Positions 37,893 to 48,219 are shown, numbered from the stretch's first letter. The stretch: 64,000 nucleotides of DNA from Vairimorpha ceranae (GCF_000988165.1 NW_020169296.1:124001-188000), one strand, 5' to 3'. Translations and numbers: made by a program. Notes: generated from the letters alone by a model not told the origin.

Positions 37893-39593
37893 ATGGCAAA
37901 GAATAAAATTAATCAGTATTTAAGTTTAGAAGCATCAGAATCAGAAAGTGAAGAGGAGTCAGAAGATTTGGATGTAAATATTGAACGAGAACCAGTTTTA
38001 AATTATACGGACATTGCTAAAAGAATTAAAGATAAATATTTAGCATTGAATGAAGATATTGACGTAGAAGAAGAGGAAGTGGAAGAAGATTTTGTTGAAG
38101 GTAGCACACAGGCACAATTTCTTCCTAAAAAATCATCTCCTCGACTTTTTCTTGTTCGTGTTAAACGTGGCAGCGAAAAAGAAATTGCCTTAAGAATTTT
38201 ACAAAATAAATCTAAAATTTGTTCGATAATTGCAAAGGATGGCTTAAAAGGGTATATTTACATTGAAGCATATCAGAAACAACAAGTTTTGGATTCATTT
38301 GAAAAAATAAGAGGTATTTTTAGAAATAAGCTTAGTATTGTTCCACAAAATGAAATGATAGAAGCCATTTCCTATAAGGATGACTTAAGTAATGTAGAAT
38401 TTGGTAGATTAAAAAAAGGGAAATATAAGGGAGATCTTGTACAAATTATAGGAAGTAATGGAGACATGGTAAAGGTTAGAGTAATGCCTAGAATTAATGA
38501 AATAAAAAAACTATTTGATCCAGTTGAATATAAAGATGAGGTTATAAAAGAAGGAGATAATATTTATATTTATAAAAGAGATTTATATGTAAATGGATAT
38601 TTAGAAAAAGAAATTTTAAGATCTAGTGTTGATTTAGACATAGAACCGAATTTTAACGAGTTAGAACAGTTTAACATTCGTAAAAGGTTTGATGCAGGAG
38701 ACAAGGTAAAAGTTATTAAAGGGGAATTAATTGGCACAAAAGGAGTAGTTAAAAGTGTTACGGGTCCAATGACAATTATTGTAGCAGAAGGGAAAAATTT
38801 TGAAATTTTTTCAAATTTTCTTGATAAATATTACAACATCGGCGAAGAGGTGTGTTTTAATTCTGAAAATGGAATTATTACTAATATAAAAAATAATAAG
38901 TATTTTATTGCAATAAAAAATTTTACAGAAGAGGTCGTTGCTGATGTTAATCAAATAAAAAAACCAATTCCTTATTCCAAAGAATTTGTCCGGAAAGAAA
39001 AAGCCAGACCCGTAATTAAAAGAGATAATTTAATTAATAAGCAAGTTCAAATTAGAAAAGGTCAATACAAAGGATATATTGGTATAGTGAAAGATATCTA
39101 CATGAATAAATGTAGAATACAAATCAGCTCTAATTTAAAATATGTATCAGTTCCCAGAGAAGATCTAGTTGAATTTATAATTAATAATGAAATTGAAAAT
39201 GTTACTAAAAAAACATTTTCTAGTATTATTACTAAAACACCCGCTTATGAACCAGATGGCCCGATAAATCTAAATATGGATAAAAATAGAGATAGATTTG
39301 AAATGGTAGATGATAAATATAAAAATGCTTTAGTTAAATATAATGATGAAATTTATACTGTAGAATATCTCAGTGGAAATAATTTTGTGACAGACGGTGG
39401 GGTATTTAATAAAAATGCCGTAAAATATATTACCCCTAGTAGAGAAGATAACGTTATTATTATGCAAGGAGAGGACTTGGGTAAGCCTGCAATATTATTA
39501 GAAATTGATGAACTTACAAAAAATTGTGTTGTAAAAATTTTAAATGGAAATATAAAAAATCTACCACTAGGTATTTTGACCAAAAAAAATTAA
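37893..39593 (+). CDS. SPT5: Transcription elongation factor SPT5
   Basis: 566 aa against about 1060 in yeast. The acidic N-terminus (SESESEEESEDLD) is followed by an NGN domain (LFLVRVKRGSEKEIALRIL to about residue 165) and several KOW segments: LKKGKYKGDLVQI, FDAGDKVKVIKGELIGTKG, IRKGQYKGYIGIV and VIIMQGEDLGKPA. The C-terminal repeat region of larger SPT5 proteins is absent, so the CTR phosphorylated by CDK9/Bur1 is probably lost. It clamps nucleic acid on Pol II with SPT4. Confidence 0.93.
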   Translation: MAKNKINQYLSLEASESESEEESEDLDVNIEREPVLNYTDIAKRIKDKYLALNEDIDVEEEEVEEDFVEGSTQAQFLPKKSSPRLFLVRVKRGSEKEIALRILQNKSKICSIIAKDGLKGYIYIEAYQKQQVLDSFEKIRGIFRNKLSIVPQNEMIEAISYKDDLSNVEFGRLKKGKYKGDLVQIIGSNGDMVKVRVMPRINEIKKLFDPVEYKDEVIKEGDNIYIYKRDLYVNGYLEKEILRSSVDLDIEPNFNELEQFNIRKRFDAGDKVKVIKGELIGTKGVVKSVTGPMTIIVAEGKNFEIFSNFLDKYYNIGEEVCFNSENGIITNIKNNKYFIAIKNFTEEVVADVNQIKKPIPYSKEFVRKEKARPVIKRDNLINKQVQIRKGQYKGYIGIVKDIYMNKCRIQISSNLKYVSVPREDLVEFIINNEIENVTKKTFSSIITKTPAYEPDGPINLNMDKNRDRFEMVDDKYKNALVKYNDEIYTVEYLSGNNFVTDGGVFNKNAVKYITPSREDNVIIMQGEDLGKPAILLEIDELTKNCVVKILNGNIKNLPLGILTKKN

Positions 39594-39600
39594 ATGTTTT

Positions 39601-40617
39601 TTAATCACTATCTACTGTTTGAGATGACCATCCTTCTTCGTTTTCATCTGTTTTATTATCTGACAATTTGTTGTTATCACAACTTTCTGTGCTAATACAT
39701 TCAGTAATACTAGATTTTTCTACAACTAAAGATTCTGTCTCTTCAACATTTGTACGATTAAATGATTCTTCTAATATTTTTATATCTTCTTCATTCATCA
39801 AATCTCCCTTTAAAATCTCATTTAGTACAGACCCATTATTGTGCACCACATCTTCATTGCGAGTTTCATCTTTATGCACTGTACCATCATTATTCTGCAC
39901 TGTATCATCATTATGAGTTTCATTAATCCTTGATCTGTCCCTATTGACATTTAAAGGTCTTCTCCTTTTTTTATTTTTACAACAGTCACTAGAGTGCTCT
40001 CTAAATAACTTCTTTAAAAAACATGGTGTTTTGAAAATATCTTGTCCAAATTTAGGATACACATCCTTAAAAAAAAAATAAAAATGTCCAACTAATATTC
40101 CCAAGATATCTTCTATTAATATTTTCTTTTCTGTAATTAGCATAAATAAAGGTACAATAAAAGGAAGATAAAAAGCAGGAAAATTTATAAACCCAAATAT
40201 CTGTACTACAGCACTAGGATTCTTCCTTGTCCAAATGTATGTTATCGTACTTGAAAATGCTGTACCTAGTGTACTTATATTAAATATATTAGCTACTATG
40301 AATAGTGTTCCCCACACTATCATTAATAAATATAAATAATCAGATGTATAAATAAAGCTTTCTTCTAACATTTTAGAATATCTGTACAAGAAAGTTATAT
40401 GGATAATAACATCTAAAGAAGGTTTACCAAAATACAAAAAGCAGGTTATAACTCTCCATACTTCCATGTACCTAAGAAATAAAGAACTGTAATACAAAGT
40501 GTAAGGTTGTATAGCATTAATATACACTAAGATCATTAGTGCTATTATGGCCAAAAAAAGAAATCTTGTGATGGGAGGAGTTCCTAATATTTGTGATGTA
40601 AAAATGTTAGCATTCAT
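39601..40617 (-). CDS. DER1: Derlin (DER1-like) ERAD protein
   Basis: 338 aa. LGTPPITRFLFLAIIALMI, then a ladder of about five to six membrane segments up to residue 195, with MEVWRVITCFLYFG and HITFLYRYSKMLEE as the derlin hallmarks (WRxxTxFLxF, RYSxxLE). Derlins are rhomboid-like pseudoproteases that pull misfolded proteins from the ER. The C-terminal 130 residues are a long acidic, Asn-rich tail with short repeats (HNDDTVQNNDGTVHKDE), unusual for the family. Start ATCCCTTAAAATG. It is convergent with SPT5, 7 bp between stops. Confidence 0.87.
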   Translation of the reverse strand: MNANIFTSQILGTPPITRFLFLAIIALMILVYINAIQPYTLYYSSLFLRYMEVWRVITCFLYFGKPSLDVIIHITFLYRYSKMLEESFIYTSDYLYLLMIVWGTLFIVANIFNISTLGTAFSSTITYIWTRKNPSAVVQIFGFINFPAFYLPFIVPLFMLITEKKILIEDILGILVGHFYFFFKDVYPKFGQDIFKTPCFLKKLFREHSSDCCKNKKRRRPLNVNRDRSRINETHNDDTVQNNDGTVHKDETRNEDVVHNNGSVLNEILKGDLMNEEDIKILEESFNRTNVEETESLVVEKSSITECISTESCDNNKLSDNKTDENEEGWSSQTVDSD

Positions 40618-41052
40618 TTTAAGGGATAAAATATTTAAATTTAAATAACAGAGAAAAAATCAGATAGTTAAACATTAATTACTAATTATTTTTAATGTAT
40701 TAACATTTACTTACTTAAATGATAATTTATAAAGATAAGCCTTGTACATTTTGTAATATAAAAATACTAAATTTACATCTAGACGTGTATTGAAAGATTT
40801 AATAATTTTGTAAATAAGTAACATCCTTGGAAAAGCCTAATTAACAAACATTTTATTTTTTAAAAATCAATCATCAATGATTTTAAAACTTTTTATTACA
40901 CTAGACTTATTCTTCCTATTGGTAGAATAAAAATAATTTATGAAGCAAATTATTACGTTGAGTTTATTTGTTAAACAATTTATTTGTTTAAAAACCAATT
41001 GTGCATGAATTCTAAAACTTACAAACATAAATTTTAAAAATAAAAATAAACA
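40618..41052. other. Intergenic, nothing recognised
   Basis: 435 bp of AT-rich DNA between the derlin start and septin 2. A minus-strand frame at 40867-41106 overlaps the septin and lacks support. Confidence 0.5.
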
Positions 41053-42096
41053 ATGAAAAAGCAAATTTATTCGAAGGAAGATCTTGGAACAATAGAACTT
41101 ACACAAACTATAGGATTTAGTAGTGTTCCAGATTTAATACGCACTAAGAGCATAGAAGATGGATTTGAAATAAATGTTCTTGTTACTGGTAGAAGGGGCT
41201 TAGGTGCCTCGACACTTATAAATTCTTTATTCGGTGCACCAATTATTTCAAAAACAAGATCTAATGGATTAACAGTCACTAAAAATGAAATAGTAGAAAA
41301 TGGAATATCGCTTGAAACTACTACAGTAACATATCATTCTGATAATATTAATCCTCTTATTGAGTACATTAATAAACTTAATAATGAATATTTTGAAAAT
41401 GAACAAGGACCATATAGAATACATAAAGACACAAGAATACATGTTTGTCTTTATCTTATTCCTTCTGATCATTTGACAGATAATGAATTAGATTTTATGA
41501 AAAAATTAAGCCATAAAGTAAATTTTATACCTGTTATTCCTAAAGCTGATATGTATACTAGTGAAGAATTAACACAGAGAAAACTTGTAGTACATAATCT
41601 TTTACAAGATTATAATATTAACATTTTTAAGTGTCCACACAAGGAACTAGCCGAGTCAGATGTAGAAGATACAGATATTCCAATCTATGCTGTCATAGCC
41701 AGTGAGACAGTATATGAAATAAATGGCGACATTATTAGAGGAAGGCAGTATCCTTGGGGATTTATTGATATAGACAAAGAAGAAGGAAATGATTTTAAAT
41801 GTTTACAAAGACTTTTAATATACAAACATTTTGATGAATTAATAAACAGAACACATATAAGATTTTATAATGAATATAGAAAAGATATTCTTGATTATGA
41901 AAGAAATAATGAAATGTCACAGGTAACTAGATACCAAAAATTAAAAAATGCACTTGAAAATATTCTTAAAGAAAAAACACAAAAGTGTTTAGTCGCTTTA
42001 CAAGAAGAGGAGGCCTTGCTAGATGAAATGATTATTAAAATGTCTGTAGCAGAGGAACCAGTAGGAAATATTCAAAATGCTTTAAATGCAGCGTAA
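41053..42096 (+). CDS. Septin with degenerate GTP-binding site
   Basis: 347 aa. It has the septin layout, including IPKAD (G4, residues 162-166), the unique element near WGFIDIDKEEGNDFKCLQRLL, and a C-terminal coiled coil after residue 300. The P-loop reads GRRGLGAST (46-54), with Ala52 in place of the catalytic lysine. The G3 DTPG is not found; the region reads LETTTVTYHSDN. GTP binding is thus doubtful. It resembles CDC3/CDC11-type coiled-coil septins and probably co-polymerises with the 18.6-kb septin. No CCC before the ATG, as in septin 1. Confidence 0.88.
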   Translation: MKKQIYSKEDLGTIELTQTIGFSSVPDLIRTKSIEDGFEINVLVTGRRGLGASTLINSLFGAPIISKTRSNGLTVTKNEIVENGISLETTTVTYHSDNINPLIEYINKLNNEYFENEQGPYRIHKDTRIHVCLYLIPSDHLTDNELDFMKKLSHKVNFIPVIPKADMYTSEELTQRKLVVHNLLQDYNINIFKCPHKELAESDVEDTDIPIYAVIASETVYEINGDIIRGRQYPWGFIDIDKEEGNDFKCLQRLLIYKHFDELINRTHIRFYNEYRKDILDYERNNEMSQVTRYQKLKNALENILKEKTQKCLVALQEEEALLDEMIIKMSVAEEPVGNIQNALNAA

Positions 42097-42118
42097 TAAA
42101 CATTTATTGTGAAATATT

Positions 42119-42313
42119 TTATAAAGGCTTTGTCCAATATCCAAGTTTTAATATTATTACTAAAAATAAAATAGAGACACCTAAAATTTCACATTGTGTA
42201 TCTCTGTTATTTATCCGTTGAAATGTTTGTTCTTTTATTTTAAATGTATTAATTAAATTTGGTTTGTGTTCTCTGAATAGTAGTTCAAATTGTTCTTCAA
42301 TCTTATGGTTCAT
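42119..42313 (-). CDS. Small tail-anchored membrane protein
   Basis: 64 aa, not recognised. Residues 1-42 are charged and helical; residues 43-58 (ILGVSILFLVIILKLG) form one hydrophobic segment near the C-terminus, typical of tail-anchored proteins. A CCC start signal (TTTTCCCTTGTAAATG) supports translation. It could be a reduced SNARE or a small translocon subunit, but no motif decides. Its stop lies 22 bp past the septin 2 stop. Confidence 0.55.
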   Translation of the reverse strand: MNHKIEEQFELLFREHKPNLINTFKIKEQTFQRINNRDTQCEILGVSILFLVIILKLGYWTKPL

Positions 42314-42726
42314 TTACAAGGGAAAATATTTGTAAGTTTACAGAAAATAAATAAATAAATATTTCTTCTTTTTTTAAATTTACTTTATACCAAAAATATT
42401 TTGTCATCTTAAGATTTTAATTTAAAAGACATCTTCACATGATATGTGTAATAAATTTAAAATTCAAATAAAGTGATAAAATCTCAAAATTCCTAATTAT
42501 TTATATATACATAAATAGTGGCATGTTAAATATTACAACACCAAGTTACTTGTGTTTATAATAAAAATTCTAAAGAAATTTTTTAAGTTGAAATGTAAAA
42601 TTTTATCATATACTACATTCAATAAAATTAATACAACAACACTAGTAATAAATTATTATCTGTCATATCAAATATAATTTATACCCAAAAACTTATATTT
42701 TTTTATTATAAAAATCATAGCCCTTT
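42314..42726. other. Intergenic, nothing recognised
   Basis: 413 bp between the tail-anchored protein and RPF1, both reading away. It is AT-rich; TATTTCTTCTTTTTTTAAAT near 42357 weakly recalls the inverted end of repeat family 1. Confidence 0.4.
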
Positions 42727-43266
42727 ATGCGCATTTCTATTATAGAACCAAAAAACATGCATGAAAAATCAAAAACTCTAATTTCTCTACTAACAACTTT
42801 ACTTCCTTCATCCGAGGTTGTTAAAGTACACACAGACGATGCAGAAATTCGTATTGACATAATTCAAGATGTAGTACCAAAATATCTTGTTTTAGCAAAA
42901 AAAGGCGTTTATCAATTTGCTCTTAAAATTTGTGAATATAGAGAAGTGCCTACTAAATTTTCTGTCTCTAAAAATACGCAACTTGTTTTAAATAATTTTT
43001 CTACAGAAATTGGAATACAGCTAGCACATTGTTTTATGGACATATTTCCATGTGATGTGAACAGCAGGCAGATAGTTAATTTTACAGTAAAAAATGAGTT
43101 TTTATATTTTAGAATGTACCAGTACTGTTTTAGCAAGGAAGGGCCGATATTTGCTAAAGTGGGTCCACATATAAGTTTTAGACTTGTTAAATATACTGAT
43201 TATACAAAAGAAGAAAAGGTTGTTGGAGAATATTTAGATTTTAGTAAAAAGAAATGTATGTTATAG
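42727..43266 (+). CDS. RPF1: Brix-domain ribosome biogenesis factor, RPF1-like
   Basis: 179 aa. LVLNNFSTEIG, the FPCDVNSRQIVNF stretch and EFLYFRMYQYCFS followed by VGPHISFRL follow the second half of the Brix domain, and the wording (LILNNFTTRLG, RQVVTFHNQRDFIFFRxxRY, GPRFTLRL) fits RPF1 best. RPF1 is needed for 27S to 25S rRNA maturation in the 60S pathway. Family members are usually about 290 aa, so the first half is strongly reduced. Start ATAGCCCTTTATG. Confidence 0.75.
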   Translation: MRISIIEPKNMHEKSKTLISLLTTLLPSSEVVKVHTDDAEIRIDIIQDVVPKYLVLAKKGVYQFALKICEYREVPTKFSVSKNTQLVLNNFSTEIGIQLAHCFMDIFPCDVNSRQIVNFTVKNEFLYFRMYQYCFSKEGPIFAKVGPHISFRLVKYTDYTKEEKVVGEYLDFSKKKCML

Positions 43267-43375
43267 ATACTTTATTAATATTAAATGTCTTTTATATTTT
43301 TTAATATTTATATGTAATTTTGATCATTTATTTACGATGATAGCTTTTATAAAAATTTGTTAAAATAATCTCAGT

Positions 43376-43662
43376 TGATATATTTTATTATATTTAATAG
43401 ATGTTAATTAAATCTACATATTTATTCTAAATAGTAACATTACAGACTTTTTATAAATAGTTTTTATTATATTAAATTGATGTTGATAATATTATATATT
43501 TGTTATAAATAATTACATCTACAATTTTGTTATAAATAGTTTTTATTATATTAAATTGATGTTAATAATATTACATATTTGTTATAAATTGTAACATTAC
43601 ATATTTGTTATAAATAGTAACATTACAATTTTGATATAAATAGTAACATTACATATTTGCTA
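43376..43662. repeat. AT-rich nested tandem repeat
   Basis: A larger unit of about 80 bp (TTTTTATTATATTAAATTGA, then TGTTRATAATATTAYATATT) occurs about two and a half times. It merges into 30-bp units containing AGTAACATTACATATTTG and TTATAAAT. It lies between RPF1 and the aldo/keto reductase; the rest of that gap is featureless except an isolated AACCCCTTTAAT at 43679. Confidence 0.75.
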
Positions 43663-43843
43663 ATATGATATACATTTAACCCCTTTAATAAAATTTCTCC
43701 TCCTTTAAACTATATACAATATATAGAAACATTATACTTTAATTAATGTTTTATTCTTTTTTTTAATTTATTCTTATTTCTATTTTTAATTAAAATATTT
43801 ATTGGTTAACTGTGAATATAAAAAGAAATTCCTTTGTTATTTA

Positions 43844-44752
43844 ATGTTTGATAAAAAAGTAAAACTTAATAATAATTGTGAAATGCCTATGCTAGGATTG
43901 GGTACATGGATGATTACAGATGAAGATAAACTTGAAGAGTCTATTAGAAATGCTATAAAATATGGATACAGGCACATTGATACAGCTTTTATTTATGGGA
44001 ATGAAAAATTTATAGGAAAAATACTTAAAAAGATATTTACTGAAGGATTAGTTAAACGCGAAGACTTATTTATCACATCAAAGCTGTGGTGTACGTATCA
44101 TGATGATCCAGAAAAAGGAATTAAACTGACACTAAAAGATTTACAGATGGATTACGTAGATCTATTTTTAGTTCATTTCCCTGTTAAATTTAAAACGGAT
44201 AAAAATCATAATTCGTTTACGGATGAAAAAGGGAATAACGTGTTAGACACTTTTAATTGTCTGGATGTCTGGAAGAAGATGGAATCTTTAGTAGATAAAG
44301 GGCTTACTAAATCAATAGGAGTGGCTAACTTTGGAATGTACAACATTGGCAAAATATTAAAAGATTGCAGAATAAAACCAGTTATCAACCAATTTGAAAT
44401 TCATCCGTATCTTTCACAGAATGAGTTAGTGGATTACTGTCAGAAAAATGATATTAATGTTGTAAGTTACTCATCGTTAGGAGGAACAGCTAAACAGGAT
44501 GTTAATTTAAAAGAAGACCCTGAAATTTTAAGAATATCTAAAAAATATAATAAAACTGTCCCACAAGTAATATTGAGCTGGCTAATTATGAGAGATATAC
44601 TAATTATTCCTAAAAGTATGAGTGAAAAACATATTAAAGAAAATACAGATTTATTTACTCTAAAATATGAAGATTTTATGGCAATAAGTAAATTAAATAG
44701 AAATTATAGATTTATTGATTTACCTGAACATGGACCAGATAGATTTAAATAA
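43844..44752 (+). CDS. Aldo/keto reductase
   Basis: 302 aa from the ATG at 43844; the frame opens earlier but without ATG. The family tetrad is visible: Asp and Tyr in HIDTAFIYGNE, Lys in FITSKLWC and His in LFLVHFP. NQFEIHPYL and IIPKSMSEKHIKEN are the NADPH-binding and C-terminal signatures. Such enzymes reduce aldehydes or sugars (aldose reductase type). No CCC adjacent to the ATG. A TTTTTACGTT / AACGTAAAAA hairpin follows the stop. Confidence 0.92.
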   Translation: MFDKKVKLNNNCEMPMLGLGTWMITDEDKLEESIRNAIKYGYRHIDTAFIYGNEKFIGKILKKIFTEGLVKREDLFITSKLWCTYHDDPEKGIKLTLKDLQMDYVDLFLVHFPVKFKTDKNHNSFTDEKGNNVLDTFNCLDVWKKMESLVDKGLTKSIGVANFGMYNIGKILKDCRIKPVINQFEIHPYLSQNELVDYCQKNDINVVSYSSLGGTAKQDVNLKEDPEILRISKKYNKTVPQVILSWLIMRDILIIPKSMSEKHIKENTDLFTLKYEDFMAISKLNRNYRFIDLPEHGPDRFK

Positions 44753-44754
44753 AT

Positions 44755-44788
44755 CTTTTTTACGTTAAAATTTTAAAAACGTAAAAAG
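44755..44788. terminator. Inverted repeat behind the reductase gene
   Basis: CTTTTTTACGTT (44755-44766) is complementary to AACGTAAAAAG (44778-44788), with a one-base bulge and an A/T loop. It begins two bases after the stop codon and may shape the mRNA 3' end; function is inferred from position only. Confidence 0.3.
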
Positions 44789-45215
44789 TGCAAATTTTGT
44801 TATTATTTAATATTTAAAACTAAATTTATATTTTTGTGATACACATGTCAAGTTTCTCTTTTAAATTTACTAAAAAAGTACTAAATTTTGAATTTTAAAC
44901 AAAAGATAATAAAAAAGTAAAATTTATTTTAATGTTTATTGATTAAAGACCAATACTAAATTAACGTATGCATAAATAAAAAACTTCATTAATCTTCTTG
45001 TCCTTCAAGTTTTTATTCTCTTTCAAACAATAAATATTAGCACTGAAATGTTACTTATTTTAATTTATTAAAATTAAAATTATTAATTTATACGTTAACT
45101 ATTAACAATACTTCATTGACTCGTAGATAAATTCAAAAAAAATTGCATATTCACATAAAAACAATTTACTAAACTTTATTTATAATCTTAAAAATTAACT
45201 TTCTACTACATTAAT
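44789..45215. other. Intergenic, nothing recognised
   Basis: About 430 bp of AT-rich DNA between two convergent genes, without start signals, repeats or RNA folds I can support. Confidence 0.5.
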
Positions 45216-45449
45216 TTAGTATTTATATTCAAAATATCCCGACTCTTTACTTTTTCTTTTCATACATTTTTCATTTTTTAAAGTATTCAAAGATAACACT
45301 ACGTTACTAATTTCTTTTTCTTTCTCATAAAAACTATTAAGTAAATCTATTAAATCTTTATTTATCACAAGATTATCTATATCCATTAAAAATGTTAAAA
45401 GACCATCAATATCTTTTTTATTTAAAAATTCTGAAATTTTTTTAAGCAT
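45216..45449 (-). CDS. Small protein of unknown function
   Basis: 77 aa, not recognised. Mostly helical and charged (FLNKKDIDGLLTFLMDIDN, LLNSFYEKEKEISN), with a basic cysteine-containing patch KCMKRKSK near the end and no membrane segment. Start context AAAGCCCTTTATG. Its first twelve codons and start signal are tandemly duplicated upstream; the outer copy ends after about 16 codons. Confidence 0.6.
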   Translation of the reverse strand: MLKKISEFLNKKDIDGLLTFLMDIDNLVINKDLIDLLNSFYEKEKEISNVVLSLNTLKNEKCMKRKSKESGYFEYKY

Positions 45450-45550
45450 AAAGGGCTTTTTTAAAAAGTGATAAAAATTATTTTTTTATTTAAAAATTTT
45501 GAAATTTTTTTAAGCATAAAGGGCTTTTTTAAAAAATGATAAAAATTATT
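45414..45550. repeat. 68-bp tandem duplication of a bidirectional start
   Basis: Two near-identical 68-bp units abut here. Each contains AAGCATAAAGGGCTTTTTTA (starting about 45444 and 45512), that is, the ATG and CCC signal of the minus-strand gene together with the GGG stretch and beginning of the plus-strand gene. In the inner unit the plus start reads AAAGTGATAAAAATTATT, in the outer one AAAATGATAAAAATTATT. Confidence 0.85.
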
Positions 45551-46675
45551 TTAATATCAAAATACAACAGTGAAAATGTACTACATTCTCATTTAACAAG
45601 ATCATCTACAATATTTTCTATTAAAGATAAGTTATTATACAGGAATGATAAAATACTTTGTAAAGTAAATTACAAGGCTATTATAAAAGGTAATAGATTA
45701 TTTATATTTAGAAATAATATTATTGAAGAATACATTATTAAACAAAAAAAGACTACAAAAAAATTGGTAGATAGTAAATTTGAAAAGCTTTTTACATCAC
45801 CAATTACTTTTTATGATAATATATATAATGAATCTTATGAGTATCATAAACATAATAAAGAGATACAACCCAATATTTATGACAAAGATAATTTAAATTT
45901 GTCTATCTTTAGTAATTTTGAACATACAATAAATTTAAGAGATTATAATTTTTTATGTAATTTTAATAAGATTGAGATGTACAAATCTGCAGTAATTAAA
46001 GATACAGATATTTTTTATTATAATAATAAGATACATTTTTTATATCTAACATACTTAGTAACTTTACCATGCAATGATATTATCTATAAATTTACAATTT
46101 ATAAAAATAAGAAGACAAATAACATTTATGAAATGATTTATAAATCTATAAATAATAAACATAAAAGTATATACAAGATGTATATTATAATAAGTATAAT
46201 AGAACATACTAAAGTAAATATAAATAATCCAGAGATAATAAAATTACTACATGAAATATGTGTTTACAAATCAAATATAATTGAATTTATTAATTATAAA
46301 CAGTTTTATACACCAATATTAATTGATTTATATAGAAAGACAAATGGATTATTTCCATATAAAAATTTTATAAATGATCTAATAAAAAATACAGATATTT
46401 ATAATGAAGTGTCATTATGTGATATAAAAAAGATAGTTATACTTCATACAGAATTATCTTATATTTTTATAAAAAAATGTATTTTAGAAAATAGAGAGTG
46501 GGAAATTTGTAAAATTATAAAAATACTTAGAAATAATCAAGAAATTGATAAAGTCATAGACATTTTACTAGAAAATAATTGTTTGTATTTACTCAGTAAG
46601 ATTATTAAAATTGATATACAACCAATAATGAAGATAGAAAAATATGTAATGGAAAGTTATAAAAAACAGATATAA
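45536..46675 (+). CDS. Unknown 379-residue protein
   Basis: Not recognised. The first 110 residues are beta-rich with short alternating hydrophobic stretches; the rest is rich in Ile, Lys, Asn and Tyr and looks helical, with repeated helix-like blocks (IYKMYIIISIIEHTK, IIKLLHEICVYKSN, KVIDILLENNCLYLL) suggestive of an alpha-solenoid. A propeller plus solenoid layout occurs in coat and nucleoporin proteins, but nothing here proves it. No signal peptide. The ATG lies in the second unit of the local duplication, 11 bases after GGGC. Confidence 0.7.
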   Translation: MIKIILISKYNSENVLHSHLTRSSTIFSIKDKLLYRNDKILCKVNYKAIIKGNRLFIFRNNIIEEYIIKQKKTTKKLVDSKFEKLFTSPITFYDNIYNESYEYHKHNKEIQPNIYDKDNLNLSIFSNFEHTINLRDYNFLCNFNKIEMYKSAVIKDTDIFYYNNKIHFLYLTYLVTLPCNDIIYKFTIYKNKKTNNIYEMIYKSINNKHKSIYKMYIIISIIEHTKVNINNPEIIKLLHEICVYKSNIIEFINYKQFYTPILIDLYRKTNGLFPYKNFINDLIKNTDIYNEVSLCDIKKIVILHTELSYIFIKKCILENREWEICKIIKILRNNQEIDKVIDILLENNCLYLLSKIIKIDIQPIMKIEKYVMESYKKQI

Positions 46676-48219
46676 AAAGTATATTGATAAGTTGTGTAAA
46701 ACATGTTAAAGATTATTAACGTATATAATAAATCTCTATAAGAAGCTTGTAATACGCTTTATACAGCAACAAAAAGTAAAATAAATTTAGCTTATAAGGT
46801 TGTTGTAATCTTCATAAGGAATTTTAAAGATATAGTAAATAGTAAAATAAGCGATGTAATCTAACATATTAATATTCTAGATAATACAGTAGTGTGCTTT
46901 GTAAATAAATATCTTCCTTTTTAAATAATATATAATTTATTAAGTGTAAAAATTAGAAAGTTAATGAAAATCTAAGTGAAATTTTTAATTAAAATAGAAT
47001 TTGACTTTTTTTATAAATGAAAATTTAATAAGAAGAAACTATGAGGTTTACAAAAATATTAAAAAAACTAAAAATATCGATTTTCAAACAATTTACACTT
47101 ATATAAGCAATAACACACTTATAACATTTATTATGATTTATAGTTGCTAATATGTAGTGTAGAAAAACGTTATAGAAATTTTTGATTCTGTGTTAAATTT
47201 GCATTGTATTTCAGTGCCTCATAAACTTTAATACTAATTTTTTTTAATTCTTGTAGATCGTTTATAATTGATTTTTTCTTAATCATTATGAAATGTTCTT
47301 TTTGCTTACTTAAAAACAAAATAGAATTATTTCTTTTATTTATGATAAATACAAGTAGTCACGTTTTTTGAAAATGTTGGCTTTCTTATTTAATTAATTT
47401 GTTTCTAAAATGTTTATGCAAACACAATTTCTCTAAAAATATAATTCTTTAACTTTTGAGTTTAACTTTATTCTATAACCTCTATATAGTAATTTATTTA
47501 TTTAAAATTTATAAATTTACTATTGACTTATAAAATTTTATTGTTTAATTATTTAATTAAAAATATCATATTTTAAGAAGAGAAATTGCACACTTCTAAA
47601 CTTTATAGTGAACATTTTAGGATCGAAAAAGGAATCATTATTCTGCACACTTAGAAAATAATATTTTGAAAGTCTTTTATGTTTTTAAATTTAATAAGTG
47701 TAATAAAATATTTAATTGCGTATCAATCTTTTATGCATTTTATTTTAAATATGTTACGATTTAAAAATAACAATAAAATAAAATTATTAAAATATCATAA
47801 TTTACAAGATATTATGGATAAAAGTATAGAAAACAATTCAATTAATTTATGATTGTAAATTTAAGAAATAATTTATTTGTGCATAAAAATGTTTAATTTT
47901 GACAAAATGTCAAGACTCTCATTATATTTGCACACAAAAAAAAAATTAAAATTTAAACTAAATCAAAAATTATTATATCTTTTATATAATAATTTTTAAT
48001 TTAGCTTTTTAGCTTATATGTCAAAAATAAAGTGTTTTTTATATTAAACGAATGGCCTAAAGATAAACAAAGAAAAAAAGCATAAAAAGAAACTTTTTGT
48101 CTACCAATGTGCAAAAAGGTGGTGACCGATAGTATCTATGGCAGTTTTTTAATAAAATACATCTATAGAAGGAAACAACACATTGATGGCTTCAGTACTA
48201 GGCGCCGATAGTATACCCA
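46676..48219. other. 1.5-kb desert, possible retroelement debris at its end
   Basis: No frame or RNA recognised up to about 48060. From there base composition becomes less AT-rich. GACCGATAGTATCTATGG at 48123 and GCCGATAGTATACCCAATG at 48204 share a word, suggesting the edge of a decayed element. Confidence 0.4.
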
